From Clostridium weizhouense (GTDB lineage: Bacteria; Bacillota; Clostridia; Clostridiales; Clostridiaceae), in NCBI RefSeq assembly GCF_019431045.1, contig NZ_JAHXPT010000008.1, forward strand, positions 1-64,000: a stretch of DNA of 64,000 nt, written 5' to 3'. Below the pieces are notes generated by a model, which saw only the letters and a list, made by a program, of their open reading frames with translations, was not told where the DNA came from and made no database searches. The position numbers and the translations under genes were made by a program. Shown here in pieces: positions 54,839 to 64,000 of the stretch; positions within the stretch are counted from its first letter, which is position 1; each line of letters opens with the position of its first letter.

Positions 54839-56350
54839 ATGATTGATAAAAGAGACAAGACAATTTATTATGTATCAAACGTAGGCACAGGAATGGTATC
54901 TATTATTGATGGAGATAATTATTGTATTATAAAGGAAGTTGAAATAGGTCCAAGACCTCAAAATATTATTGTAGATGAAAAAAACAATGTGTATATAGCC
55001 AGTGATAGAAATGGTAAAGTTACGCTCATTAATGACTTATATGATTCTAATAAAACATGGAATATGCCTAATAATGGTAATATACAAGTGGATTCCATTG
55101 CTAATAATATCTATGTTTGTGATACTGAAGAAGTATGTATTTATAGTTTAAAAACTGGCGAAAAGATTGGATGTTTAACGGGTTTTGTTGCAGCAGATGA
55201 TTTAAAACTTGATAAAGACAAGAAAAAATTATTTGTATTGGATATTTTGCAGAATGAAATAAGAATTTATGATACATCAGATTTTCATTTAATTAAGTTA
55301 TATAAAGATGTTGGAACCTCACCGAACTACATTCTCATAGCAGAAAATGAAAAGGATGTTTATATTTCAAATAAAGGAGTTAATAAATCGACTTATACAA
55401 GTAATATTTCTGTATTGGATCTTGAAAACGGAAATATTTCATATATATATTTAGAAAACGGATCTGTTATTACTTCCTTGGAGCAAAATGAAAATTTTTT
55501 ATACGCAGCAAATAGTGGGTTACATAGAATTGATGTTATAAATATATTAAAAAGAGAATGTGTAGCAACAATAAAAACAACTCTAACAGAATTGCAAAGA
55601 CTTCGATTATCTCCTGATAAAAAAATATTACTTGTAACTAGTCGTAGTAATGATGGGAAGGGAGTAATTGATAGAATAGATACTTCTAGTAATGCTATTT
55701 TAGATACATTTATATTTAAACAAAATAATAGTATTCCATATGATATCGGAGTGATTAGTCAGAGTGAATTTGAAGTACAAAATGAACCTTTTATTTTGAC
55801 AAATTTAGAAAATAAATTGAAACAAGAAAATGGAACTTCAATACTTGCTAAGAAGGTTTTGTCAAATTATCAAGAAAAAATGATTTTTACTGAAGTATCA
55901 GTTAAAGTATATTTAGGAGAGGGAGAAATTATAAATATAGAAGAGATCATATTTAAAAAATGTGAAGTTATAAATGAAACAAAAAATAGAAGTAATATAG
56001 ATAGTCGGAAAAATTATTCAATATTACAATATAATTTTTATATTCCATATTGCATAGGATATACTGATGAACATCAACGAAAATATATTGTTGAAGGAAG
56101 GCTCGAGGGAACTCAGAAAGCTACATTATATATACCTGATTATGCAGAACAACAAGGAGTAGAATTTGTAGTCAATTCTTTTGCTCAATTAACAAGTACT
56201 CCGATCATTATGAATAAGAATTTGACGTTTGACGTTAGTGCTTTGATTTCAACAAAAGCAATTGTGGATGAAATAGTATTTATTCCATTTTGTAAGGAAT
56301 GTGAGATGTGGAAAAGGAGAGATGAAAAAATGAGGGGAAATAATGGTTAA
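54839..56350 (+). CDS. YncE-like beta-propeller protein with extra C-terminal domain
   Basis: 503 aa. Residues 1-~310 form YVTN/NHL-like repeats (YYVSNVGTGMVSIIDGDNY, VYIASDRNGKVTLIND, VYISNKGVNKSTYTSNISVLD), as in YncE-family seven-bladed propellers. Residues ~330-500 form a separate beta-rich domain (TEVSVKVYLGEGEIINIEE to IVDEIVFIPFCKECEMW) reminiscent of clostridial spore-coat modules. No signal peptide. AAGGGGG site. It overlaps the next gene by 8 bp, so the two are translationally coupled. Likely scaffolding or surface role; ligand unknown. Confidence 0.75.
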   Translation: MIDKRDKTIYYVSNVGTGMVSIIDGDNYCIIKEVEIGPRPQNIIVDEKNNVYIASDRNGKVTLINDLYDSNKTWNMPNNGNIQVDSIANNIYVCDTEEVCIYSLKTGEKIGCLTGFVAADDLKLDKDKKKLFVLDILQNEIRIYDTSDFHLIKLYKDVGTSPNYILIAENEKDVYISNKGVNKSTYTSNISVLDLENGNISYIYLENGSVITSLEQNENFLYAANSGLHRIDVINILKRECVATIKTTLTELQRLRLSPDKKILLVTSRSNDGKGVIDRIDTSSNAILDTFIFKQNNSIPYDIGVISQSEFEVQNEPFILTNLENKLKQENGTSILAKKVLSNYQEKMIFTEVSVKVYLGEGEIINIEEIIFKKCEVINETKNRSNIDSRKNYSILQYNFYIPYCIGYTDEHQRKYIVEGRLEGTQKATLYIPDYAEQQGVEFVVNSFAQLTSTPIIMNKNLTFDVSALISTKAIVDEIVFIPFCKECEMWKRRDEKMRGNNG

Positions 56351-57860
56351 TGAAAAATATGATTATTATTTTATCAAGCAGAAAGATGACACACTTCTAA
56401 AATTTTCTTATGATAGTCAAAAAGGGATATATTATCAGATATTTATGAAACAGAACTGGTCAGATAAGAAGAGTATTTACAAGGAAAGTTTTAAATGCTT
56501 CTATGTATTAGAGGGATGCAATGGGGAAATTAATGTTTTCTGTCAGGATATTTGTGGTGATATTATTTTATGTACATTAGAAGGAATAAAATGGAACTAT
56601 AAAACACTCCTTCATATGAAGTATGATTCAATTATGCCTGTATATATTAGAGCGTTCTTTCATTTAGATCATATTCATTTGTTATATAATATAATAGATA
56701 AACATACTTATTCAGAAGTATTAGTTCAGCAAATTACTGAAAATGGGGTGAATTTGGGTAGCCCACAAATAATTAATAAATTAGATTATTATAATAAAAG
56801 TCCATATTGTATTAATAGAGATTTTAAATCGAATCTAGTATTATTAAATACTATGTTAGTTGGGGGGTATCAATTAACTTCTAGAAAGTTTCATATTATT
56901 GAAGGGCGATGGGGAAAGAAAGAAGTCATATATACATCATTCTTACCTTACATAGATTTTAATTTTTGCTTAGAGGAAAACAGAAGTCATTATTTGTTTA
57001 TTACTCAAGATGATCAAATCAATAGAGTAATTTACCAGTATAAAGAGATCGGATTACAAAAAAATATTATACTGTTTCAAAGTGAAAAGATTGATTCTTG
57101 TTTGTTAATACTATTGAAGAATGTATTATGGGCTTTGTGGATTTGTAGTAACAATCTTTATGGGTGTTTTTCTAAAAATCACGGACAAAATTTTAGTAGT
57201 CCAAAAATATATAAGAGTTTTGATAAGGGAGTACCTATAAAAGTTTTTTTTCAAGAACATTTAGAAGATCAGGCAAATAAACATTATTGCTATGAAATAT
57301 ATGTAATTAGCATAAATGGAGAAGAACAAATGTTTTTACATGAGCTTTTAGAAAATTCAATGAGCACACAAGAAGATAATAAAGGCTATTTAAAAGCTGT
57401 GGAGGATTCAGATTGTAAAATGGAAGGGCTGAAAGATTGTTTAACAAAAGTGAAAATACTTGAAATGGAAAAAGAAGAATCTGAAGCAAAACTTAAAATT
57501 GCAGAAGAAGAACTTAAAAGATTGAATGAAGCTATGAAGTATGAAAAAAATCAAGTAATAAAGTTTCAATATCAATTTTATAAGGAAAAAGAGAAAATCA
57601 AGTTATATACTAATGAAAATGATAGATTAAAAGAAAAAAATAAATATTTAGAGAATAAGTTACTATTAAAGGATAAAGAAAAAATATTTATTGAAGAAAA
57701 GTTAGCTGAAAAAGAAAAAGAAAACGAAAGTTTAAAAAAGCAAATAAATTTTATAGAAATTCAAAAGTTATGTAATTCAGAAAAGATTATAAATGAAAGT
57801 GATAATGGGAGCTCTAAAGAAAAGAAATTTTCTTTGGTTAAATGGTTATTTGAGGATTAA
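56343..57860 (+). CDS. Propeller-like protein with C-terminal coiled coil (paralogue of 52837 product)
   Basis: 505 aa. The ~330-residue beta-repeat part (YYFIKQKDDTLLKFSYD, then INVFCQDICGDIILCTLEG) has the same blade spacing as the 52837 product. A coiled coil spans ~345-475 (KVKILEMEKEESEAKLKIAE), and the end is FSLVKWLFED. The start ATG lies inside the upstream gene's last codons with GAGGGG 5 nt upstream. Sequence identity with the paralogue is low, so duplication is old. It may form a complex with the coupled YncE-like protein. Confidence 0.7.
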   Translation: MVNEKYDYYFIKQKDDTLLKFSYDSQKGIYYQIFMKQNWSDKKSIYKESFKCFYVLEGCNGEINVFCQDICGDIILCTLEGIKWNYKTLLHMKYDSIMPVYIRAFFHLDHIHLLYNIIDKHTYSEVLVQQITENGVNLGSPQIINKLDYYNKSPYCINRDFKSNLVLLNTMLVGGYQLTSRKFHIIEGRWGKKEVIYTSFLPYIDFNFCLEENRSHYLFITQDDQINRVIYQYKEIGLQKNIILFQSEKIDSCLLILLKNVLWALWICSNNLYGCFSKNHGQNFSSPKIYKSFDKGVPIKVFFQEHLEDQANKHYCYEIYVISINGEEQMFLHELLENSMSTQEDNKGYLKAVEDSDCKMEGLKDCLTKVKILEMEKEESEAKLKIAEEELKRLNEAMKYEKNQVIKFQYQFYKEKEKIKLYTNENDRLKEKNKYLENKLLLKDKEKIFIEEKLAEKEKENESLKKQINFIEIQKLCNSEKIINESDNGSSKEKKFSLVKWLFED

Positions 57861-58081
57861 ATAAAAATTCTCAATATTCTTATTGTATATACTTAATTTT
57901 TCATTGATTGAGAATAGGTTGAATATAAATCTGTTAAATCTATATCCTAATTCACTTAGTAAATTCACTGAATTATTAGCTGATATAAATATTGGATGGA
58001 AGTTTTAATTAATAAAACGTCTGATTTACAGTATAATCTTTTTGTAAAACATTTTTTATTAGTATAATAATATTTTATTAT

Positions 58082-58160
58082 AAATCTCAAACTGATTGAA
58101 GTTTGAGATTTATTTTTTGTACCCAAAAAGCTATAGCACTAATTATTTAGTGCTATAGCT
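58082..58160 (+). terminator. Two adjacent strong hairpins in a ~970-bp gene-free interval
   Basis: AAATCTCAAACT / AGTTTGAGATTT (58082-58111) with TATTTTTTG is a good terminator for the operon ending at 57860. It is followed by AGCTATAGCACTAA / TTAGTGCTATAGCT (58129-58160) with CTTTAT. The interval 57861-58833 otherwise has no convincing gene. A 77-codon reading frame at 58225-58458 lacks a ribosome binding site; its NIVPIKGLPFP stretch faintly recalls FtsW/SpoVE proteins and could be a decayed fragment. Confidence 0.75.
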
Positions 58161-58775
58161 CTTTATGGACATATTGATAACAATATGCTTATTTAAATAT
58201 ATATTATGTAATTAATTTTTATGAATGATACATATATTAGTTTTCTATAGTATAGAGCATATAAATTTATTAAGAAAATATAAGTTGAAAGAAATATACA
58301 TAATAGTTAATAATGTTATAAGGTTTATGCTTTCAGTATTTAAAAATATAACATTGTTTATTATGATGTTGGTGTATATGAATATTGTACCAATTAAAGG
58401 ACTTCCATTTCCTAAAATGTTAAAAGTATTTCTTATTATAAGAGGAGATGAAAGGTGATATGTATTAGTTTTAAGTAAAATAATATTTTTATTATTAATA
58501 GTTTTAATTAAATCTTTAACATTTTTAATTATATTAAAATTTCCTACCTTAAAATAGTTATATTAATTAAATATATTCATAAAATTTTTAATATATGAAA
58601 CAGATTAATAATATAAGTGCATGTTATTTTCTAATTTAATTAAGATTAGCCAATTATGTCGGGATTTATTACTTTATTCTCTGAAATATGGTAAGATATA
58701 AAAGTATACAAAAATAAAGTTATAATTAATTTATAAATTTTTAAGAAAATTTTAGTTATATTATATTAAAAAGTA

Positions 58776-58806
58776 CCCAAACTACTATTATTTTTTTGTA
58801 TATAAT
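58776..58806 (+). promoter_or_regulatory. Candidate promoter region of sigI-rsgI
   Basis: CCCAAAC (58776-58782) lies upstream of TATAAT (58801-58806), which is 12 bp before the ribosome binding site AGAAGGGAG. The C-rich block could be a SigI -35 (autoregulation is usual), but no CGAA-type -10 was found, so the TATAAT may serve SigA. Confidence 0.3.
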
Positions 58807-58833
58807 AATGATGAGTCAGAAGGGAGCCAAAAT

Positions 58834-59496
58834 ATGCTTGAATGTGTTTTAAAGGATTTAAATGTTGGACAAGACTTAGATATTAATGAGCTTATAGACC
58901 AACATATGCCTTTTATAATTAAGAGCATATCAGATGTTACGGGAAGGTATGTATCCTGTGAAAATGACGAAGAATTAAGTGTTGCATTACTTGCATTTAG
59001 TGAAGCAGTTGAGAGATATGATAAAGATAAAGGATATTTTTTACCATTTGCTAAGCTTGTTATATCAAGTAGAATTAAAAATTATTTAAAAAGTGAAAGT
59101 AAACATTCATGTTCATCACTTGAAGAATTAGCAGAAAAAGGTATAAATGTTGAGCAAGAATATATAGAAGAAGAGGACAACACTTATTTAATTGAAGATA
59201 TAAATAAATTAAAAAGTGAGATAGACTCTTTTGGATTTACTTTAGAAGATTTAGTAAATGAAGCTCCTAAGCAAAAAGCAACAAGAGAAAATGCAATTCA
59301 ATTAGCAGAATCCATAAATGAAGTAGAAGAATTTACTACTTTTATGGAGATAAAAAAGAGATTACCAATTAAAAAGATTGTATTAAGATTTAGGGTTACT
59401 GAAAAAGTAATAAAAAGAAGTAAAAAGTTTATTATCTCAGTGGTAATAATACTCAATAAAAATCTTAGAACTTTAAAAAGTTGGATTAGAAAGTAG
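58834..59496 (+). CDS. sigI: RNA polymerase sigma factor SigI
   Basis: 220 aa. The sigma-70-like region 2 (about 20-85) has INELIDQHMPFIIKSISDVTGRYV and SVALLAFSEAVERYDKDKGYFLPFAKLVI, the SigI signature. The linker is acidic (EQEYIEEEDNT), and the C-terminal SigI-specific region has helices ending VIILNKNLRTLKSWIRK. It is slightly shorter than B. subtilis SigI. Directs heat-shock/cell-wall genes in Bacillus and polysaccharide-degradation genes in cellulolytic clostridia. It is co-transcribed with rsgI, whose ribosome binding site overlaps its stop codon, so the two are translationally coupled. Confidence 0.92.
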   Translation: MLECVLKDLNVGQDLDINELIDQHMPFIIKSISDVTGRYVSCENDEELSVALLAFSEAVERYDKDKGYFLPFAKLVISSRIKNYLKSESKHSCSSLEELAEKGINVEQEYIEEEDNTYLIEDINKLKSEIDSFGFTLEDLVNEAPKQKATRENAIQLAESINEVEEFTTFMEIKKRLPIKKIVLRFRVTEKVIKRSKKFIISVVIILNKNLRTLKSWIRK

Positions 59497-59505
59497 GTGA
59501 GTATA

Positions 59506-60612
59506 GTGAATAAAGGAATTTTAATGGAAATTAAAAAAGATTATGCAATAGTAATGAATGAATTAGGCCTTATGGATAGCATAAAAATTAAAGATGGAAT
59601 GGCAATAGGACAGAAAATATTCTATTTTGAAGAAGATATTGTTAATCTTAATGTAAATAAAAGTATAAATAAATTGAGTTTATTTAAAACATTTGGAACA
59701 TTTGCAGCATTATTTTTGCTTATATTTACTTTTTTTCAACCATTTGCTTATCAAAAAGCGTATGCTGTGGTTAGTTTAGATATTAATCCAAGTATTCAAA
59801 TAGAAGTAAATAATAAGAAAAAGATAGTAAAAGTTGAAGGTATTAATGCTGATGGAAAGAATATTGATCTTTCTAGTGCTAATGGTCTTGATATAAATGA
59901 GGGAATTGAAAATATAAAATCTATTTTAGTAGAAAAACAATATTTAAATAAAGATGGTGAGGTTTTAGTTGGATTTGCATTATTAGATGAAAAAGAGGAT
60001 GAAATATATGAAAATACAATTAAAGATGCTATTCAAACTACATTTAAGAGTGAAAATGTAACATATGTTAAGGCAAATAAAGATGCTGTAAAAGAAGCTA
60101 AAACAAAAGGTATTAGTTTAGGTAGATATGAAGCTTCTCTTTCATTAAACGAAGATGTTAAATCAGAAATAGAAGATATTCCTGTTAAAGAAATAACTTC
60201 TTTAATAAAAGATAAGGAAAATTATATTCATTGGGAAGCTGATGATGCAATAGAAATACCAAAAATAGAAGAAAATGTGCCTAAAATAGATGATATAGAT
60301 AATGTTGTAGATAAACCAGTAGATAAATTAGAGGATACTGTAACATCTAATAAAGATAAAACTGATCAACCTATAAAAGAAATTGCTCCACCCGTAGAAA
60401 AACCAAATAGTGGTGATGAAAGTATTGAAATTAAACAGGAACCAGAAATAGTTCCTGAAACAAAGCCGGAAATTGAAATACCTACTATTGAAATACCTAA
60501 ACCAGAAGATGATAATAAAAATTCTAATTTAAATGATAAAGATAATGAAGATAATAAGGATATTTTAAAAGAAGATGATTCTAATATAGATAATCCAATT
60601 AATAAAAATTAG
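59506..60612 (+). CDS. rsgI: Membrane anti-sigma factor RsgI
   Basis: 368 aa from GTG 59506; the AGGTGA site overlapping the sigI stop fits this better than GTG 59497. The N-terminal RsgI_N domain binding SigI is about 1-50 (NKGILMEIKKDYAIVMNELG). A single transmembrane helix spans about 62-85. The periplasmic RsgI core starts VVSLDINPSIQIEVN, where the Asn-Pro bond is the reported autocleavage site in C. thermocellum RsgI. An acidic/Pro-rich tail (from ~245) has KPEIEIPTIEIPKPED-type repeats and no carbohydrate-binding module. Signal is therefore unlikely to be polysaccharide bound directly by a CBM. Confidence 0.9.
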   Translation: MNKGILMEIKKDYAIVMNELGLMDSIKIKDGMAIGQKIFYFEEDIVNLNVNKSINKLSLFKTFGTFAALFLLIFTFFQPFAYQKAYAVVSLDINPSIQIEVNNKKKIVKVEGINADGKNIDLSSANGLDINEGIENIKSILVEKQYLNKDGEVLVGFALLDEKEDEIYENTIKDAIQTTFKSENVTYVKANKDAVKEAKTKGISLGRYEASLSLNEDVKSEIEDIPVKEITSLIKDKENYIHWEADDAIEIPKIEENVPKIDDIDNVVDKPVDKLEDTVTSNKDKTDQPIKEIAPPVEKPNSGDESIEIKQEPEIVPETKPEIEIPTIEIPKPEDDNKNSNLNDKDNEDNKDILKEDDSNIDNPINKN

Positions 60613-60725
60613 TTTTTATTAAAAAAGTACCTAAAAAAAATTATTAGATTTGTATTATATTAAGTAAATAAAGTTTTATACTTGGAAAGAATTTAATAAA
60701 AAGAATAAAATAACTCAAATACGTT

Positions 60726-60774
60726 AAAACCCCTTATGTTTGTTTATTGGGAAAGAACAAGCATAAGGGGTTTT
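60726..60774 (+). terminator. Rho-independent terminator of sigI-rsgI
   Basis: 13-bp perfect stem AAAACCCCTTATG / CATAAGGGGTTTT, extended in the loop by CTTG-like pairing. Confidence 0.9.
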
Positions 60775-60789
60775 AATGTATTTTGCATT

Positions 60790-60926
60790 AAGTTTTAAGT
60801 TAATGTTAATATTATAGTATAAAACTGATAAGTAGGATTTAAATAGTAAATTTAATTCATATACATTGCCCACTAAGTCTGAATAAGCAAATTCTAATAT
60901 AAGATCAACATTGTTTTAAAATATAT
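60790..60926. repeat. MITE-like element, family R2
   Basis: Left end AGTTTTAAGTTAATGTTAAT, then ATTATAGTATAAAAC; right end GATCAACATTGTTTTAAAAT inverted to it. ~137 bp, non-coding, with a centre unrelated to the 43030 copy. It fills much of the 60613-61170 gap; the rest shows nothing recognisable. Confidence 0.65.
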
Positions 60927-61170
60927 CTAAGATTATTAAATAAAAAAATATGAAATATATAAATATAATGGTTAAAAAAAGAAATTATATAAAATATTAA
61001 TTTTTAAAATAATTGGTTTACTAAATAAATAATGTAAACATTAACATAAAGAGAAAGAATGTAGAAAAATAGTAATTTTATATATGCTATAATGAAAATG
61101 CGAATTAACAAATTATTTAAATAATATATTTAATAATATATTATTAAGATACAACTTAGGGGGGATTATT

Positions 61171-62442
61171 TTGAATAAAATCAATAATACGAAAAACAAT
61201 AGTGAAGAACCAATAAGTCCAGTTTTTGCTATAGAAGAGTCTTCAAGATGTTTGTTGTGCCATGATGCGCCATGTTCACAAGCATGCCCAGTAGGTACAG
61301 ATCCAGCCAAATTTATTCGCTCACTTCGTTTTAGAAATTTAAAGGGAGCAGTAGAAACAATTAGAGAGAACAACATACTTGGAGGAATTTGTGCAAGAGT
61401 ATGTCCAACAAAAAAATATTGTGAAGGCGCCTGTAGTAGGAGTGGTATAGATAAACCAATAGAAATTGGAAAACTTCAAAGATATTTAACTGATTATGAA
61501 AACGTATTAGGATTAAAAATATTAAAGCCAATAGAGCTTAAAAAAGAAAAAGTAGCTATAATTGGTTCAGGTCCAAGTGGATTAGCTGCCGCAACCAAAT
61601 TAGTACAATTAGGGTATAAAGTTACAGTATTTGAAAAGAGAGAAAAATTAGGCGGATGGTTAACTTATGGAATACCTGACCAAAGATTACCACAATATGT
61701 TGTAGATAATGAAATTGCATATATAGAAAACTTAGGTGTAGAATTTAAAACAAATGTTAATGTTGGTAAGGATGTTACAATAGATTCTTTAAGTAAAGAA
61801 GGATACAACGCTTTCTTAATTGCATGTGGAATGCAAAAGAGTAAAGATGTAAATATAAATGGAAAACAATTAGAAGGGGTTATAGGTGGAGTAGACTTTT
61901 TATCAGAGGTTAAATCAAAAGGAAATTATAAATTAGGAGACAAAGTTATAGTTATAGGTGGTGGAGATGTTGCGATAGATTGTGCGATAACTGCTAAAAC
62001 TCTTGGAGCTTCAGATGTTAAAATAGTTTATAGAAGGACTATAGATAAAATGCCAGCAGAAAGAAAGAGCATTCAAGAAATTATAGATTTAAATATTCCA
62101 ATCTTTACAGGAATTAAACCAGAAGAAATTATTGGGAAAGACAATAAAGTATTTAGGTTTAAAGGTAGTGGGATGTTTGATGATTCCACTTTAGATATGT
62201 CTGTAGAAAACGTTATCTTTGCGATTGGACAAGAACAAGATGATGTAGCTTCTATATCTAACATAGAATTTAATAATAATGGAATAATACTAACAGAAGA
62301 TTATAAAACTAATATTGAAAGTGTATTTGCTTGTGGAGATATCGTTGAAGGAGATAAAACAGTTGTTTATGCACTTAAATTAGGAAAAGAAGCAGCAGAA
62401 AAAATTGACGAGTATTTAAACTGGAAGGAAGGTGCTAGATAA
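61171..62442 (+). CDS. preT: NAD-dependent dihydropyrimidine dehydrogenase subunit PreT
   Basis: 423 aa. An N-terminal Fe-S region of the GltD type ([18 protein letters not shown], then [15 protein letters not shown]) is followed by FAD- and NAD-binding Rossmann motifs ([14 protein letters not shown] ~127, [14 protein letters not shown] ~265) and the FAD end motif FACGDIVEG. Partner of PreA: electrons from NADH pass via FAD/FMN and clusters to reduce uracil or thymine, or the reverse. TTG start with TTAGGGGGGAT. The stop overlaps the preA start (TAATG). It has a similar outline to GltD and SudA-type proteins, but the preA neighbour decides. Confidence 0.93.
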   Translation: MNKINNTKNNSEEPISPVFAIEESSRCLLCHDAPCSQACPVGTDPAKFIRSLRFRNLKGAVETIRENNILGGICARVCPTKKYCEGACSRSGIDKPIEIGKLQRYLTDYENVLGLKILKPIELKKEKVAIIGSGPSGLAAATKLVQLGYKVTVFEKREKLGGWLTYGIPDQRLPQYVVDNEIAYIENLGVEFKTNVNVGKDVTIDSLSKEGYNAFLIACGMQKSKDVNINGKQLEGVIGGVDFLSEVKSKGNYKLGDKVIVIGGGDVAIDCAITAKTLGASDVKIVYRRTIDKMPAERKSIQEIIDLNIPIFTGIKPEEIIGKDNKVFRFKGSGMFDDSTLDMSVENVIFAIGQEQDDVASISNIEFNNNGIILTEDYKTNIESVFACGDIVEGDKTVVYALKLGKEAAEKIDEYLNWKEGAR

Positions 62443-63680
62443 TGAAAGTTATTAAGGATCTATCAATAGAATTTTGTGGAGTAAAATGTGAAAATCCATT
62501 TTTTCTATCATCATCACCTGTAGGAAATTGTTATGAAATGTGTGCAAAAGCCTTTGAAGCTGGTTGGGCAGGGGTAATGTTTAAGACAATAGGATTTTTT
62601 GTACCTAATGAGGTTTCACCACGTTTTGATAATTTAAGAAAAGAAGCAACTTCATTCATTGGTTTTAAAAATATGGAGCAAATATCAGATCATCCATTAG
62701 AACAAAATTTAGATGATTTAAGAAGATTAAAAGAAAACTATCCTACTAAAGTAGTAGTAGCTTCAATAATGGGACAAAATGAAAAAGAATGGGAAGATCT
62801 TGCAAGACTTGTAACAGAAGCAGGAGCAGATATGATTGAATGTAATTTTTCATGTCCTCAAATGACAAGTCATGATATGGGATCAGATGTAGGACAAAGT
62901 CCAGAACTTGTTAAAAAGTATTGTGAAGCAACAAGGAAAGGAACAAATCTTCCTATATTGGCAAAAATGACTCCTAATATAGGAGATATGACAATACCAG
63001 CTATCGCTTCTATTGAAGGAGGAGCAACAGGACTTGCAACGATTAATACTATAAAGAGTATAACTGGTATTGATATAAATTCAATGACTGCAAAACCTGT
63101 AGTTAATGCTAAATCATCTGTTTCAGGATATTCAGGAAAAGCAGTAAAACCAATAGCATTAAGATTTATTTATGAACTTGTTAAGAACAAGAAATTAAAA
63201 GACGTTCCAATAAGTGGAATAGGTGGAATTGAAACTTGGGAAGATGCATTAGAGTTTATTCTTTTAGGTTCAAGTAATCTTCAAGTAACTACTTCAGTAA
63301 TGCAATATGGATACAGAATAGTAGAAGATATGATAAGTGGGTTATCTCATTTTATGGAAGAAAAGGGATTTGAAAAATTAGAAGATATGGTTGGAATAGC
63401 TGTGAAAAATATTATTCCAGCGGAAGATTTAGATAGAGATTATATAGTATATCCTGAAGTTGATAAGGATAAATGTTTAGGATGTGGAAGATGTTATATT
63501 TCATGTTATGATGGGGCACATCAAGCTATAGAGTGGAATGCTAAAGATAGAAAGCCTGAGATAAATAAAGAAAGATGTGTTGGATGTCATTTATGCGCAC
63601 ATGTATGTCCAGTTACAGCTATAGGTAAGGGCGAAATAAAATTAAAAAATAATTCCAAAGAAAGAAAAATAATTCTATAA
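62442..63680 (+). CDS. preA: NAD-dependent dihydropyrimidine dehydrogenase subunit PreA
   Basis: 412 aa. DHOD-like TIM barrel binding FMN (about 1-320), with the catalytic-loop Cys in ECNFSCPQM as in dihydropyrimidine dehydrogenase. The C-terminal two-[4Fe-4S] ferredoxin module has [17 protein letters not shown] and [16 protein letters not shown]. Catalyses uracil/thymine to 5,6-dihydro-product interconversion with PreT. Translationally coupled to preT. Dihydropyrimidinase and beta-ureidopropionase genes are not in the visible window; they may follow downstream. Confidence 0.94.
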   Translation: MKVIKDLSIEFCGVKCENPFFLSSSPVGNCYEMCAKAFEAGWAGVMFKTIGFFVPNEVSPRFDNLRKEATSFIGFKNMEQISDHPLEQNLDDLRRLKENYPTKVVVASIMGQNEKEWEDLARLVTEAGADMIECNFSCPQMTSHDMGSDVGQSPELVKKYCEATRKGTNLPILAKMTPNIGDMTIPAIASIEGGATGLATINTIKSITGIDINSMTAKPVVNAKSSVSGYSGKAVKPIALRFIYELVKNKKLKDVPISGIGGIETWEDALEFILLGSSNLQVTTSVMQYGYRIVEDMISGLSHFMEEKGFEKLEDMVGIAVKNIIPAEDLDRDYIVYPEVDKDKCLGCGRCYISCYDGAHQAIEWNAKDRKPEINKERCVGCHLCAHVCPVTAIGKGEIKLKNNSKERKIIL

Positions 63681-63704
63681 ATTTTTTTATTATTCATTTA
63701 TAAT

Positions 63705-63748
63705 AATAGCTGTGTTTGACAATAAAATTATTAAACACAGCTATTTTT
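63705..63748 (+). terminator. Rho-independent terminator of preT-preA
   Basis: 13-bp stem AATAGCTGTGTTT / AAACACAGCTATT with TTT tail, 25 bp after the preA stop. Confidence 0.88.
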
Positions 63749-63936
63749 ATCCCAAATATTAAGCATATTAAGAATGTGTTAAAAATATTAAAGAGATGTA
63801 TCTTAGGTACAATTAAAGAAAAAAATAAGTCTTTTTGTTTGGTGAAAAATATTCATTGCAACTTTGGACTTGGTATTTACTTCATGTGCCTTAAATGAAG
63901 ATAAGTTTATAGTTAAATTAAATGGAGGGAACAGGA

Positions 63937-64000
63937 ATGAGTTATTTATTTGCACTATCATTAACTACTGCAATACTTTGTGGTGGTTGGATAATAGGAG
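63937..64000 (+). CDS. Start of a membrane protein gene, cut by the window end
   Basis: The ATG is preceded by GGAGGGA at 6 nt. The 21 visible residues (SYLFALSLTTAILCGGWIIG from residue 2) form a hydrophobic, transmembrane-like N-terminus. Family cannot be told; a permease is possible given the preceding pyrimidine genes. Confidence 0.6.
   Translation, partial: MSYLFALSLTTAILCGGWIIG

Noticed and set aside
58225..58458. 77-codon hydrophobic reading frame
   Set aside because: No ribosome binding site; the similarity of NIVPIKGLPFP to FtsW/SpoVE proteins is too short to call a gene. Kept only as a possible decayed fragment.
63716..63898. 60-codon reading frame after preA
   Set aside because: It begins inside the preA terminator hairpin and has no ribosome binding site.

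Overview
The window is very AT-rich, has dense genes with strong AGGAGG-type ribosome binding sites, and carries an anaerobe gene set: one-polypeptide pyruvate:ferredoxin oxidoreductase, PreTA, SigI/RsgI, Csp-like subtilases, RNase J, and spore-surface-type proteins. This points to a spore-forming Clostridium (sensu stricto) chromosome. No rRNA, tRNA, CRISPR array, transposase or prophage was recognised. Genus is inferred from gene content and style; no database was searched.

Layout. 0.1-4 kb: two reverse-strand regulators (MocR/GntR-aminotransferase and LysR), the LysR gene divergent from a choloylglycine-hydrolase-family amidase. 4.2-9.1 kb: a YhgE/Pip membrane protein; an M-box Mg2+ riboswitch, a 34-codon leader ORF and mgtE; a DEDDh exonuclease facing them. 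9.4-14.5 kb: a secreted DUF2680 protein, an OmpR-type two-component system and RNase J. 14.8-21.9 kb: a four-gene cluster of three different dynamin-like GTPases and one coiled-coil protein, the best candidate for a little-described system. 21.9-26.2 kb: two DegT-family aminotransferases and a MerR-methyltransferase fusion, joined by two near-identical MerR-type promoters with 19-bp spacers. 26.3-30.9 kb: a coiled-coil protein and two overlapping subtilases. 31.2-37.5 kb: PFOR, a CAP-domain secreted protein, a cystatin-like small protein and a holin-like membrane protein. 37.9-46.4 kb: RecQ, a GH3-fold adenylating enzyme, a degenerate J-domain/TPR protein and a SWIM-SNF2 helicase. 46.7-57.9 kb: a probable spore-surface region. 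It has two inverted paralogues with a matching promoter element, a Cys-rich protein with a SigK-like promoter, a cysteine desulfurase, an amine oxidase, a DUF3343 protein and three probable propeller proteins. 58.8-64 kb: sigI-rsgI, preT-preA and the start of a membrane protein gene.

Two families of small transposase-less inverted-repeat elements (here R1 and R2) are scattered between genes throughout. R1 copies have TIRs like AGGCATATTCAAAAA, and R2 copies have TIRs like CTATATTTTAAGTAAATGTT. Most convergent or operon ends carry clear Rho-independent terminators.

The most notable regulatory observation is upstream of mgtE. The M-box terminator is followed by a small ORF beginning MDSDP, and that ORF ends in a pair of mutually exclusive hairpins, one of which covers the mgtE Shine-Dalgarno. 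This suggests a second, translational Mg2+ sensing layer.
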